Assembly (NCBI GenBank): GCA_001689485.1
Contig: LUJQ01000067.1
Location: 1-24,966, forward strand
DNA: 24,966 bases
DNA from: Bacteroidales bacterium M6
GTDB lineage: Bacteria; Bacteroidota; Bacteroidia; Bacteroidales; Muribaculaceae
Direction of reading: 5' to 3'
Made by a program: the position numbers and the translations under genes. Below the pieces are notes generated by a model that made no database searches, was not told the origin of the DNA, and worked only from the letters and a program-made list of their open reading frames with translations. Below are positions 16,572 to 24,699 of this stretch, in pieces (position 1 is the stretch's first letter; each line of letters opens with the position of its first letter).

Positions 16572-16655
16572 TAGTCGAAGTGGGACTCGAACCCACACAG
16601 CCGCAATGGCCAAAGGATTTTAAGTCCTTCGTGTCTACCATTCCACCATTCGACC
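16572..16655 (-). tRNA. tRNA-Leu (anticodon UAA)
   Basis: The 84-nt minus-strand sequence folds as a class II tRNA. The acceptor stem GGTCGAA/TTCGACT has a G1-U72 wobble pair. The anticodon stem AAGGA/TCCTT encloses the loop CTTAAAA, giving anticodon UAA at 16622-16620. A 16-nt variable region contains a GCC/GGC arm, as expected for leucine tRNAs. The T stem GTGGG/CCCAC encloses TTCGAGT. The discriminator is A73, as required for leucine identity, and CCA is not encoded. It lies downstream of tyrS on the same strand, but a promoter at 16737-16768 suggests separate transcription. Confidence 0.95.
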
Positions 16656-16736
16656 GACCTTATATAAGACGCGACTTGAAATCCCGCACAAACGGGTTGA
16701 CCATGCCACGACTTGCGCCGACCTCTGCCGACGCGA

Positions 16737-16768
16737 CAAAGTTAGCAATTATTTATGAATCACACAAC
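16737..16768 (-). promoter_or_regulatory. Promoter upstream of tRNA-Leu
   Basis: On the minus strand GTTG (16768-16765) is followed after 20 nt by TAACTTTG (16744-16737). This fits the Bacteroidota consensus and lies between the tyrS stop and the tRNA, giving a precursor with a 5' leader of about 75 nt. Confidence 0.65.
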
Positions 16769-16782
16769 GCGAGGTTGTTTTT

Positions 16783-18078
16783 TCAGCGGGCAATCAGCAG
16801 ATAGTAGTTCTTTTTACCGCGCTGCACCAGGATATACTTGCCGTTGAGGAGCATCGTATCGGAAGCAGGCAGGTAGGGGTCGGTAACCTTCTCTTTGTTG
16901 ATTGACAGACCCCCTTGCTGTGTAAGCTTGCGCATCTCGCCTTTCGAGGGGAACACGGCGGCATTATCCGTAAGGAGGTCGATTAATTTTGTTTCACCGT
17001 TGAGCAAGTCGCGGGAAATTTCATAGGTCGGGACACCTTCGAACACGGCAAGGAGTGTATCCTCGTCGATTTTATGCAGTGTCTCGGCGGCACGGTTGCT
17101 GAAAAGAATCTGCGATGCCTCGATTGCCGCTTCCAGCTCCTTTTCGCCATGAACCATGCGGGTGATTTCCTCAGCCAGACGCTTCTGAAGGGGACGGGCA
17201 CCGGGATTTTCGGCCTGTTGTGCAACGAGACCCTCGATTTCCTCACGGTTGAGGATGGTGAAAATCTTTATATATTTCTCGGCGTCGGTATCCGACACAT
17301 TAAGCCAGAACTGGTAGAACTTGTAGGGCGACGTGCGTTTCGGGTCGAGCCATACATTGCCGCTTTCGGTTTTGCCGAATTTGCCACCGTCGGCTTTTGT
17401 GATAAGGGGGCAGGTAACGGCGAAAGCATCATCCTTGCCGAGCATGCGCCGTATCAGCTCGGTGCCGGTGGTGATGTTGCCCCACTGGTCGGAACCGCCG
17501 AGCTGCAAACGGCACCCTTCCGCCTCATAGAGATGCAGGAAGTCGTAGCCTTGCAGGAGCTGGTAGGAGAACTCTGTGAACGACATCCCCTCGCCCGATT
17601 CGCCCGACAGACGTTTCTTAACGGAATCCTTGGCCATCATATAGTTGACGGTAAGGTTCTTGCCGACGTCGCGTATGAAATCGAGGAATGTGTAATCCTT
17701 CATCCAGTCATAGTTGTTGACCAGGATGGCCGCATTTGGGGCGTCGCTGTCGAAATCGAGAAAACGCGCGAGCTGTTGCTTTATTGCCTCCTGGTTGTGG
17801 CGCAAAGTTTCCACATCGAGGAGTTTACGCTCCTGGCTTTTCATCGATGGGTCGCCGATCATGCCGGTAGCACCACCCACGAGGGCGATTGGTTTATGAC
17901 CGGAACGTTGGAAATGCTTCAGCATCATCACACCCACAAGGTGGCCGATATGGAGGGAGTCGGCAGTCGGGTCGATACCGAGATAGGCTGCCGTCATCCC
18001 CTTTTTAAGTTGTTCATCTGTGCCAGGCATCATCTGGTGAATCATGCCGCGCCAGGTAAGTTCTTCTATAAAATCCAT
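16783..18078 (-). CDS. tyrS: Tyrosyl-tRNA synthetase
   Basis: The 431-residue cytoplasmic enzyme charges tRNA-Tyr. Class I signatures are clear: HIGH at residues 43-46, the tyrosine-binding G-G-S-D-Q-W-G-N segment at 194-201, and a KMSKS-loop equivalent K-F-G-K-T at 233-237, as in bacterial TyrRS-type enzymes. The preceding Y-D-F-L-H-L stretch and the Y-L-G-I-D-P-T-A-D N-terminal strand are typical. Residues about 365-431 form the C-terminal S4-like RNA-binding domain. Length is normal. It lies 54 nt after the aminotransferase gene on the same strand. No TAnnTTTG box was seen in that gap, so cotranscription with the aminotransferase gene is likely. Confidence 0.96.
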   Translation of the reverse strand: MDFIEELTWRGMIHQMMPGTDEQLKKGMTAAYLGIDPTADSLHIGHLVGVMMLKHFQRSGHKPIALVGGATGMIGDPSMKSQERKLLDVETLRHNQEAIKQQLARFLDFDSDAPNAAILVNNYDWMKDYTFLDFIRDVGKNLTVNYMMAKDSVKKRLSGESGEGMSFTEFSYQLLQGYDFLHLYEAEGCRLQLGGSDQWGNITTGTELIRRMLGKDDAFAVTCPLITKADGGKFGKTESGNVWLDPKRTSPYKFYQFWLNVSDTDAEKYIKIFTILNREEIEGLVAQQAENPGARPLQKRLAEEITRMVHGEKELEAAIEASQILFSNRAAETLHKIDEDTLLAVFEGVPTYEISRDLLNGETKLIDLLTDNAAVFPSKGEMRKLTQQGGLSINKEKVTDPYLPASDTMLLNGKYILVQRGKKNYYLLIAR

Positions 18079-18132
18079 TTTTAGGTAGTTTTTCTTATTT
18101 ACAGGGTCTTTTTCAAATGGCCCGTACCATCA

Positions 18133-19332
18133 TCAAACCAGGGCTGCCAGGGCTTTTGCGATGCGGCGGAGGGCTTCGGCAAGAGCCTCGTCAGAAGCCG
18201 CATAGCTCAACCGGATATAGCCGGGGAGGCAGAATGCCGAACCCGACACGGTTGCCACATGGGCTTCCTCGAGAAGGTACATGCAAAGGTCGTTGTCATC
18301 AGCGATAACCTTGTCGCCGAACCGCTTGCCGATATAGGCCGACACTTCGGGGAAAAGGTAGAATGCACCCTGGGGTTCGTTAACCTTCAATCCGGGGATT
18401 TCACGCGCCATGGCTACCACAAGGTCGCGACGGCGGCGGAAAGCTTCACGCATTTCGACAACACATTCCTGTGAACCGGTGTAGGCTGCAAGAGCCGCAC
18501 GCTGGGCGATTGACGAAATACCCGATGTTGTCTGCCCCTGGAGTTTGGTCACGGCTTTTGCCAACGCCAGCGGGCCGGCCATGAAACCTACACGCCATCC
18601 TGTCATGGCATATGCCTTCGACACGCCGTTGACGATTACCGTACGGTCGGCTATTTCGGGGAATGAGGCCATCGAAGTGAATGAGCCGGTGTAGTTTATA
18701 TGCTCGTAAATCTCGTCGGAAAGCACCGTTATTTCGGGGTGACGTGCAAGCACGGCCACAAGCCCTTCAAGCTCCTGACGCGAATAAACGCTTCCCGACG
18801 GATTCGAAGGCGAACATAGCAGGAGCATGCGCGAACGGGGGGTTATGGCCTGCTCAAGCTGTTCGGGGGTGATTTTGAAATCGTTTTCTATCCCGGCAGG
18901 CACAAGCACGTTGACACCGTCGGCAAGCTTCACCATCTCGATATAGCTCACCCATGCCGGTACGGGGATGATTACCTCGTCGCCGGGATTGATGCAGCTG
19001 AGGATGATGTTGCTCAACGACTGCTTTGCCCCGCCCGACACAACCACCTGCGCCGGTGAGAAATCAAGCCCGTTTTCCTGTTTCAGCTTTTTGGCAATTG
19101 CCTCACGCAAATCCATATAGCCCGGCACGGGCGGATAGCGGGTGTAATTGTCGTCGACAGCCTTCTTCGCTGCCGCTTTTATATGGTCGGGGGTGTTGAA
19201 ATCAGGCTCGCCAACCGAAAGGTTGATTACGTCGACACCTGCGGCACGCAGTTCGCTACTTTTCTGCGACATGGCGAGAGTCTGTGAAGCGGCCATGCGC
19301 TTAATCCGATCGGAAATCTGGATCTGCTCCAT
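18133..19332 (-). CDS. Class I PLP-dependent aminotransferase (aspartate aminotransferase-like)
   Basis: The 399-residue enzyme belongs to fold-type I, subgroup I-gamma aspartate/aromatic aminotransferases. Visible features are V-G-E-P-D-F-N-T-P at 40-48, the R-Y-P-P-V-P-G substrate loop at 65-71, S-G-G-A-K at 99-103, the S-P-S-N-P-S-G motif at 174-180 with the coenzyme-contacting Asn, D-E-I-Y at 206-209, the Schiff-base S-K-A-Y with Lys239, G-W-R-V-G-F at 245-250 and a C-terminal R-L-S-Y-A segment holding the carboxylate-binding arginine. It probably exchanges amino groups between aspartate and 2-oxoglutarate, but aromatic or prephenate specificity cannot be excluded. A minus-strand TAAATTTG box at 19370-19377 suggests its own promoter; tyrS follows. 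Confidence 0.9.
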   Translation of the reverse strand: MEQIQISDRIKRMAASQTLAMSQKSSELRAAGVDVINLSVGEPDFNTPDHIKAAAKKAVDDNYTRYPPVPGYMDLREAIAKKLKQENGLDFSPAQVVVSGGAKQSLSNIILSCINPGDEVIIPVPAWVSYIEMVKLADGVNVLVPAGIENDFKITPEQLEQAITPRSRMLLLCSPSNPSGSVYSRQELEGLVAVLARHPEITVLSDEIYEHINYTGSFTSMASFPEIADRTVIVNGVSKAYAMTGWRVGFMAGPLALAKAVTKLQGQTTSGISSIAQRAALAAYTGSQECVVEMREAFRRRRDLVVAMAREIPGLKVNEPQGAFYLFPEVSAYIGKRFGDKVIADDNDLCMYLLEEAHVATVSGSAFCLPGYIRLSYAASDEALAEALRRIAKALAALV

Positions 19333-19369
19333 AAGATACGGGTAGATTATAGGTTTTAGAGTTGGTCTA

Positions 19370-19377
19370 CAAATTTA
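19370..19377 (-). promoter_or_regulatory. Candidate -7 element for the aminotransferase gene
   Basis: The minus-strand octamer TAAATTTG matches TAnnTTTG and lies 37 nt before the ATG at 19332. A -33 element is not obvious, so the gene may also be read from the upstream envelope operon. Confidence 0.45.
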
Positions 19378-19382
19378 ACTAA

Positions 19383-22300
19383 TTATTTTGAACCCGCAGT
19401 TATCTGCGGCGCAAGATTGACCGAATCGACGGCTGCATGGGGAAAACGGAGGGTGTCGGGGTTCTCAATCAACCCCTGGCGTATGAATTGCAGGGAATCG
19501 GCATGCGAAAGGCTTTCCTTGTCGAAATCCTTGAGAACACGCTTTGTCTGTTGTTCCGCCCCATCCTTACCGGGAGCAAATGTCAGACGCCCCATGCGGG
19601 CTTTGGAAATCCCACGTCGGAACACATTGTCGATTTGCTTGACGATATTGATGCGGGTGTTGTCGGCGATAGCCTGGCGCTCCACAACCATGTTTTCCTT
19701 GAATTTGGCCCCGCCGAGACGAATTTTCATATCTTCGGGGGTCCCTTTGATGTTTATGCCGAACTTGAACGGCATAGGCGATTTAAGCACTGACACATGA
19801 TAGTCGAGGTTCATGGCCAGGTCGTTGTAGCCCATCACCCCGAGACGGTAACGGTCGATGTCGAACATGAACGGGAAAATCTCGATTGCGGAGTTCTCAA
19901 CCACCACCTCTACGTCCATATGGTCAATCATGTTGCGTTTCTTATTCTTGAAAAACAACCATTTAGAAAGCATTTTGAACGTATCGGCATCAAGCAGCAC
20001 AAGGGAGTCGCCGTCGATTTTGATGGCGGCACGCAACGACGGGATTTCTATATCCATATCCGGCGCTATATCCGTAGTGACGGCAACATCGGCGTTGACA
20101 ATCCCTTCGAAACCCTTCATCACCGGCAACAGGGAATCGATTGCCGGTACTATGGCGGTGAGGCGGTCGAGACGGAAACGGCTGACTTTCATCCCCAGGC
20201 CGAAACGCAGCTCGTCGACCGAAGGGGCGGCATACAGCCCGTCGAGACGAATCGAGCCAATGTCGGTCGAAGCCGCAAGGTTGCGAAGGTTAACCGCACC
20301 GTCATAAACCAGCAGGTTGCCCTTGAAAGAATGCAGCACCAGGTCGGAATAAAGCACGTTGTCAGCCTTCATACGGAAGCGTGCATCAAGGTTTCGCGGC
20401 ACCAGCAGTGGCGCAGACTGCACGGTATCGGCCATATCCGTTATTTCAGGCGACATGGTGTCGACATCGTCACCCCATATCATCGCCGAATCGGCTTGCT
20501 GTGCCACAGAGCCGCCTGCGAACAGCGCCCTTACAATTTCGTTGACGTTGATAGTGTCGCTTACCATTGTCAATGACACACCGAGCGTGTTGTTGCGACG
20601 CCCTATCAGTGCCCGGCGCAGGTTGGAGATTGTGCCGTTGACAAGGAAATCACTCTGTCCGGCCTGGTAGGAGAGGTTGTGGAGCTGTATGCTGTCCTGT
20701 GAGAAATGCAGGTCGATGTTCGAAATCCTGTTGCGCAATGGGAAATACGGGGTCACCACCCGTCCTGACTTCGCCTTGATATGCCCGTTGAAATCCCAAC
20801 GACGCAACATGCGGCGGCGACCCGAATCAATGTCGACAGACAGCATACCCCCCGGCGCGGCCATGGCAAGGGAATCGGCAATTGCCTTTCTCCGTGCCGC
20901 CCGTTGCTCGGGGGTGAGGGTGGAATTACGACGTTGGCGCATATGCAGGTCAAGCACCACATCGGCCTGCCGCAAGGAGAAACGAGTCAGCGACTGCCCG
21001 AACACCAATGCCCCAAGCCCCATTTTCAAATTAAGCTGCGGCAACTTTGCCTCACCTTTATACCGGCGTAGCGACCCCCCGATCGAAGCATCACGCAACC
21101 GGAGGCGGAGCGTGTCGGCGGGAGAATCGAGTTTAAGCCTTTCGATAGCGAAATTCATCCCGAAGGGGTTTATCTCCGTGGTGTCGGCCGACGAACGTCG
21201 GTTAACCGTTCCCGCACCTGCCTTTATGCCCCGCGCTTCAAGCTGCATACCTTCGGCATTGGCAGATATGGTGTCGATTTTAACCGACAGGGTCAGCAAT
21301 GAATCAATTTTCTGGCTGCTGTCGTTAACAAACACGCTGTTCGAACCAAAATCCACAACCGCATGGCGTGCGAACAGGTTGCCTATGCCGGGTGCGTCAA
21401 CCATTAGGTTGCGCATATCCAGCTCCCCTTCCGCATACAGCCGGTGGAAATTCCCCTTGTCGAGGTCGCTGAGGCGGAAACGGAAACCGGCATTCCCGTC
21501 GACAATACCCCCAATCGCCACAGGCAGACGCTCGCGCAGACGCGGCGGAAAATTGTCGAGGTTGACAGCGCCTTTGAAACGGCCTTCAACCCGTGGGTCG
21601 GAAACAGGCGATGAGATTTTGGCACGCAGGTCGATATCGATTGTGCGTCCGTCGATTAACAGATGCCTGATGTCGAACACCGATTTATCCATATCCGGGC
21701 CGTCGAAATGCACATCGGCGCCAAATTCGAATTTCTTGAAATGAAGGTTCTGGTAATCAACGGCACATGCCGGAATCTCAATGGTGGCATCGAACGAAGG
21801 GGGCAGGCTGTCGGCCATATCCCACCGGCTCGTAAGGGTGAGGCCGGCCTTGAAACCCATATCGGTTTTCAATGGCTCGACAAGCGGCATCATGTTGCGC
21901 GGCAGATGCTGCAAAAGCTCCCCTACAGGTAGCAACCCTGTCGAGGCGGCGAACGATTCCAATATCAGGGAATTCCTGAAATCAACGTCGGCGTCGAATG
22001 TCACGTCCAAATCATCGACTTCAACAACGAAATCACTGAAAGCAATTGAGAATGGATCTGACCTATCCCATTTTATCCCTCCCTGTGCACCGAAATCCAG
22101 GCTCTCAAGCCCGAATTCGCCCAGCATGCCGGTTTTCAAACCGCCCTCTATACCGAGGCGGTAATGCGGCATCGAGTGCCCTGCAAAATCTATTGCGTGT
22201 AACGACAAGGCCACGTCGAGCGAGTCGGGAAGCGAACGAAACCGGATAGGCCCTGCATCGGAAACCGAAAAACGGTTGATTGAGAACTTAGGGATTACCA

Positions 22301-22853
22301 ACGGCGTTGACGGCGGCACGGTATCGGCCGATTCGGGCACAATGAGATAATTGGCAACCGAATCATTGACCTGCAACAGGTTTGCCTTAAGCGAACGGAA
22401 AGCTACATCATACAGGGCCAACTCCCCTAATGCCAGTTTCGATACGTTTATCCCCCCATGGAAGGAACGCAGCGACAACAGCGAATCGGCATCCCCCGGC
22501 AGCTGCGAAAGCACCGAGTCAGGAAGCGCTCCCAGCGACCTGCTCACAATCACCATCGAATCGACATCAACGGTCATCTTGGGGAAGCTTTTCCAAAACG
22601 TAAGCTCCACGCGCCCCAACGACACATCGGCCAAAAGATATTTCGAAGCCTGCCGCTCTACCAAGGGGGTGAGCCTGTCGGGAGTGAGAATCCACACAAT
22701 CAGCGAGCATACGGCAACAAACAGCCCCACAACAACGGCGGCAGTGACTCCCAGCCATTTCAACATGCGCAACCACAGGGGCCTGCGACGCTTTCCACGG
22801 GGGTCAGACCCTGTCAGACCCGACGAATCGCAACCGCGTTCTTTTTCCGCCAT
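19383..22853 (-). CDS. AsmA family protein, large envelope protein
   Basis: The 1156-residue protein has a basic cytoplasmic N-terminus (1-32), one membrane segment (about 33-55) and a very long periplasmic part. Directly after the membrane helix comes the AsmA-type start: I-L-T-P-D-R-L-T-P-L-V, then S-K-Y-L-L-A-D-V-S-L-G-R-V-E-L-T-F-W-K-S-F-P. Repeated short beta-strand modules follow, with an AsmA-like C-terminal region around 830-1090. Such proteins are thought to form long hydrophobic grooves that carry phospholipids between membranes (TamB/YhdP/AsmA group). That role is known for relatives, not shown here. Its start is 50 nt after the DUF5715-like gene, consistent with one operon. The last 60 residues are polar and beyond the conserved domain. 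Confidence 0.85.
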   Translation of the reverse strand: MAEKERGCDSSGLTGSDPRGKRRRPLWLRMLKWLGVTAAVVVGLFVAVCSLIVWILTPDRLTPLVERQASKYLLADVSLGRVELTFWKSFPKMTVDVDSMVIVSRSLGALPDSVLSQLPGDADSLLSLRSFHGGINVSKLALGELALYDVAFRSLKANLLQVNDSVANYLIVPESADTVPPSTPLVIPKFSINRFSVSDAGPIRFRSLPDSLDVALSLHAIDFAGHSMPHYRLGIEGGLKTGMLGEFGLESLDFGAQGGIKWDRSDPFSIAFSDFVVEVDDLDVTFDADVDFRNSLILESFAASTGLLPVGELLQHLPRNMMPLVEPLKTDMGFKAGLTLTSRWDMADSLPPSFDATIEIPACAVDYQNLHFKKFEFGADVHFDGPDMDKSVFDIRHLLIDGRTIDIDLRAKISSPVSDPRVEGRFKGAVNLDNFPPRLRERLPVAIGGIVDGNAGFRFRLSDLDKGNFHRLYAEGELDMRNLMVDAPGIGNLFARHAVVDFGSNSVFVNDSSQKIDSLLTLSVKIDTISANAEGMQLEARGIKAGAGTVNRRSSADTTEINPFGMNFAIERLKLDSPADTLRLRLRDASIGGSLRRYKGEAKLPQLNLKMGLGALVFGQSLTRFSLRQADVVLDLHMRQRRNSTLTPEQRAARRKAIADSLAMAAPGGMLSVDIDSGRRRMLRRWDFNGHIKAKSGRVVTPYFPLRNRISNIDLHFSQDSIQLHNLSYQAGQSDFLVNGTISNLRRALIGRRNNTLGVSLTMVSDTINVNEIVRALFAGGSVAQQADSAMIWGDDVDTMSPEITDMADTVQSAPLLVPRNLDARFRMKADNVLYSDLVLHSFKGNLLVYDGAVNLRNLAASTDIGSIRLDGLYAAPSVDELRFGLGMKVSRFRLDRLTAIVPAIDSLLPVMKGFEGIVNADVAVTTDIAPDMDIEIPSLRAAIKIDGDSLVLLDADTFKMLSKWLFFKNKKRNMIDHMDVEVVVENSAIEIFPFMFDIDRYRLGVMGYNDLAMNLDYHVSVLKSPMPFKFGINIKGTPEDMKIRLGGAKFKENMVVERQAIADNTRINIVKQIDNVFRRGISKARMGRLTFAPGKDGAEQQTKRVLKDFDKESLSHADSLQFIRQGLIENPDTLRFPHAAVDSVNLAPQITAGSK

Positions 22854-22903
22854 AAGTAATTGGATTTAAAATTGTTGCCCACAAATTAAGGAGTACCTGG
22901 ATT

Positions 22904-23815
22904 TCAACGCGCCGTGATATGGAAACACGCCTGTTTGCGTTCATATTTCACATAACACCGGCCTTTTTCGCGCATGGCGAAAACAACTTCGCCCAAAAGG
23001 TTTTTCAAATCCTCCTGAGTGCGCGGCGTTGTCACGGAATCGCATATGAATTTTGCGTAACTGATATCGAAAGTAGTGCCGAACAGATGCGCAGAAGCGG
23101 CAGAGGCATTTATGTTGCGCCGGCGCAGACGTTTCACAAGCCTAGGTGAACGAAGCACACTTGTTACCTTCACACGGTAGTCACCGCCTCCGCGTGCCTG
23201 GAGGGAATCGCGGAACGCCGCCCCTATATCGGTAAGCAGTTTATGCGCCTGCGGCACCAGGTAGGGAAGCGAATGGGTAAGTTCGTCGAGATAATATTCG
23301 CGGCAGCTTTGCAGGCGCTCGAGCCTCGCACCCGCCTCCCACGCCGAACGTATGCCCGACAACGGCTTTATCCCGATTTTTTCCGCAGCAGCTATATGAT
23401 GGTAGTTGCTGTCGTTGAACACACGGCCAAGCGACCCGCCAAGGTAGTTGATTTTCATTTTCACCCCCCCGCCAGGCATCGAGTCGAATCGGGCTTCATA
23501 AGGGTTAGCCGACTTCAGCTCATGATGGGAGGCAAGAATCATTGACATGTCGGATGAAGGGCGGCCTTCAGCAACCGGCACTTCTGCCGACGCCACGACG
23601 GCATTCCCGTCCGCACAAGCTGCCTCGTCCACACCAGCGGTATCCGCCTGATGGATAGGCATTGCGGCCTCCTCAGTATCGGCATGAACCTCTGCTGCCG
23701 ATATTGCGACAGGGTCTCCGTCGCCACGGCCTCCGAACGAGGCCCACAGCAGAAGCAATGCCGCCACACCGCCCATAACATAGAGCGTGTGTTTCTTGAT
23801 TGAATTCTCGGTCAT
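22904..23815 (-). CDS. DUF5715-like protein with LAS (M15-type) metallopeptidase-like motifs
   Basis: The 303-residue protein has a short cytoplasmic N-terminus, one membrane anchor (about 9-27) and a low-complexity, Ala/Asp/Glu-rich linker up to about residue 95. The conserved part is about 100-303 and fits the DUF5715 family of Bacteroidota. Its C-terminal half shows V-T-S-V-L-R-S at 217-223, S-x-H-x-x-G-x-x-x-D at 241-250 (H243, D250) and a final C-F-H-I at 297-300 (H299). This matches the order of Arg and zinc ligands in LAS peptidases such as VanY and MepA, which cut peptidoglycan peptides. The catalytic Glu usually three residues before the last His is Ala here (E292 is seven away). A peptidoglycan role is therefore inference. 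It starts 4 nt after the phosphatase stop, in one operon. Confidence 0.72.
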   Translation of the reverse strand: MTENSIKKHTLYVMGGVAALLLLWASFGGRGDGDPVAISAAEVHADTEEAAMPIHQADTAGVDEAACADGNAVVASAEVPVAEGRPSSDMSMILASHHELKSANPYEARFDSMPGGGVKMKINYLGGSLGRVFNDSNYHHIAAAEKIGIKPLSGIRSAWEAGARLERLQSCREYYLDELTHSLPYLVPQAHKLLTDIGAAFRDSLQARGGGDYRVKVTSVLRSPRLVKRLRRRNINASAASAHLFGTTFDISYAKFICDSVTTPRTQEDLKNLLGEVVFAMREKGRCYVKYERKQACFHITAR

Positions 23816-23819
23816 CGCG

Positions 23820-24350
23820 TCAACGGCTTGTTATGGCGTTATACAGATTGTCACAGCCCGACATCAGCAGGTCGAGCACCAGTTCGAAACCTTCGGCACC
23901 TTCATAATAAGGGTCAGGCACATAGTCGAATTTTGTGCATATATCGAAAAATTCCTTCATCCCCACGATTTTCGCCTCAGCCTCAGGTGTCGGTGCCACC
24001 GCCTTGAGGTTACGCAGATTTGATGCATCCATGCCGATAACCACATCGAAATCATCGAAATCACTTGCGCAGACCTGGCGGCAACGGTGGGTAAGCTCAT
24101 AGCCGCGCCGACGCGCATGGATGCGCATACGGTTGTCGGGCAGGTCGCCGATATGGTAGTTGCCCGTACCAGCCGAGTCAATCACCCACATGGCGGCATC
24201 GCCATGTTCTTCGACAACAGCGCGCATCACCCCCTCAGCCGCCGGGGAACGGCATATGTTGCCAAGGCAGACAAACAGAACCCTCACCGGTTTGCCACCG
24301 GCATATCGCGTTTTCAGACCTTCCACCAACCGTGAGGCAGAAGCCGACAT
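23820..24350 (-). CDS. Low-molecular-weight protein-tyrosine phosphatase
   Basis: With the start at ATG 24350 the product is 176 residues. The P-loop V-C-L-G-N-I-C-R-S gives the C-x5-R-S signature with nucleophile Cys28 and Arg34. The general acid lies in P-D-P-Y-Y (D146), followed by the paired tyrosines typical of the family. Bacterial members act on tyrosine kinases and often control exopolysaccharide or envelope processes. The frame stays open to 24635, but the -7 box at 24398-24405 excludes starts above about 24390. ATG at 24383 or 24377 would also be possible and would add 9-11 residues; 24350 is chosen because homologues begin close to the P-loop strand. It is the first gene of the probable operon with the DUF5715-like and AsmA genes. 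Confidence 0.9.
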   Translation of the reverse strand: MSASASRLVEGLKTRYAGGKPVRVLFVCLGNICRSPAAEGVMRAVVEEHGDAAMWVIDSAGTGNYHIGDLPDNRMRIHARRRGYELTHRCRQVCASDFDDFDVVIGMDASNLRNLKAVAPTPEAEAKIVGMKEFFDICTKFDYVPDPYYEGAEGFELVLDLLMSGCDNLYNAITSR

Positions 24351-24382
24351 ATTTCCTATAGTTCCTTCAGATTGCATAATCA

Positions 24383-24420
24383 TGACAAAATAATATGCAA
24401 AATTACACATTATTTTGTCA
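24383..24420. promoter_or_regulatory. Perfect 12-bp inverted repeat enclosing the -7 box (operator-like)
   Basis: Arms 24383-24394 (TGACAAAATAAT) and 24409-24420 are exact inverse complements separated by 14 nt. The spacer holds the minus-strand -7 element of the phosphatase operon. A dyad centred on a promoter is the usual layout of a repressor operator. An RNA hairpin is unlikely as the main role because transcription would begin inside the dyad. Confidence 0.6.
24398..24405 (-). promoter_or_regulatory. -7 promoter element of the phosphatase-DUF5715-AsmA operon
   Basis: On the minus strand TAATTTTG followed by CA fits TAnnTTTG. A TTGG lies 23 nt upstream (24432-24429), slightly beyond the normal spacing. 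Transcription would start near 24391. Confidence 0.6.
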
Positions 24421-24551
24421 ATCCTGCACCAAGTCCGCTGAATTTCAGAATCAAAAAGCCGTTCCGGCCGCAGCGCCACGGCAATTCCACCCATACAAAG
24501 TTTTCGCCACATGCCCATGCCGCAAAATAAGGGGCTAACCGGCACAAAATG

Positions 24552-24582
24552 TTTGAGGTATTGGAGATTATTCGTATATTTG
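24552..24582 (+). promoter_or_regulatory. Consensus promoter upstream of the structured RNA and secDF
   Basis: TTTG at 24552-24555 and TATATTTG at 24575-24582 are separated by exactly 19 nt, a full match to the Bacteroidota consensus. Transcription would start near 24588, about 200 nt before the secDF ATG. No other TAnnTTTG box was seen between here and secDF. Confidence 0.8.
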
Positions 24583-24587
24583 CAAGC

Positions 24588-24680
24588 TGAAAAATAGGCA
24601 TTCCGCGCCCCTACAGGTATGCGGAACGGGTGCAACGCTGATTATCAACCGGTTGGCATTGCGCATAGCCTATTTTTACA
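24588..24680 (+). ncRNA. Candidate structured RNA: three-way junction, sRNA or secDF leader
   Basis: Three helices can be drawn by eye. P1 pairs 24590-24599 (AAAAATAGGC) with 24668-24677 (GCCTATTTTT), 10 bp perfect. P2 pairs 24601-24606 with 24621-24626 (TTCCGC/GCGGAA). P3 pairs 24630-24638 with 24656-24664, nine positions with one wobble and one C-A mismatch. P1 starts within 2-3 nt of the predicted transcription start and its 3' arm ends in five U, so the ends of a roughly 90-nt RNA would pair and resemble a terminator. It could be a separate small RNA or an attenuator-like secDF leader. I do not recognise an Rfam family. Confidence 0.45.
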
Positions 24681-24699
24681 AAACCTGTCATTATCATAA
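24619..24699 (+). CDS. Possible 26-codon upstream ORF in the secDF leader
   Basis: An ATG at 24619 opens a 26-residue frame ending TAA at 24699, starting M-R-N-G-C-N-A-D-Y. It has no signal peptide or recognisable arrest motif and overlaps the predicted P2-P3-P1 helices. Translation would disrupt those helices, which is why it is listed. A second mini-frame of seven codons runs 24720-24743. Either may be chance. Confidence 0.15.
   Translation: MRNGCNADYQPVGIAHSLFLQNLSLS

Noticed and set aside
17074..18084. 336-residue ORF on the plus strand
   Set aside because: It is wholly antisense to tyrS, which has clear family motifs; the frame is open because of codon bias in the real gene.
20677..21744. 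355-residue ORF on the plus strand
   Set aside because: Antisense to the AsmA-family gene, Arg/Ser-rich with no recognisable domain; a shadow frame.
24351..24635. N-terminal extension of the phosphatase up to 24635
   Set aside because: The extension has no domain, lies upstream of the operon promoter and crosses the divergent secDF promoter; starts above about 24390 are not transcribed from the identified promoter.
24588..24680. Possible SRP (4.5S) RNA or tRNA-like RNA
   Set aside because: The conserved SRP domain IV sequence with its GGAA-type tetraloop is absent, and no cloverleaf with a T-loop can be drawn.
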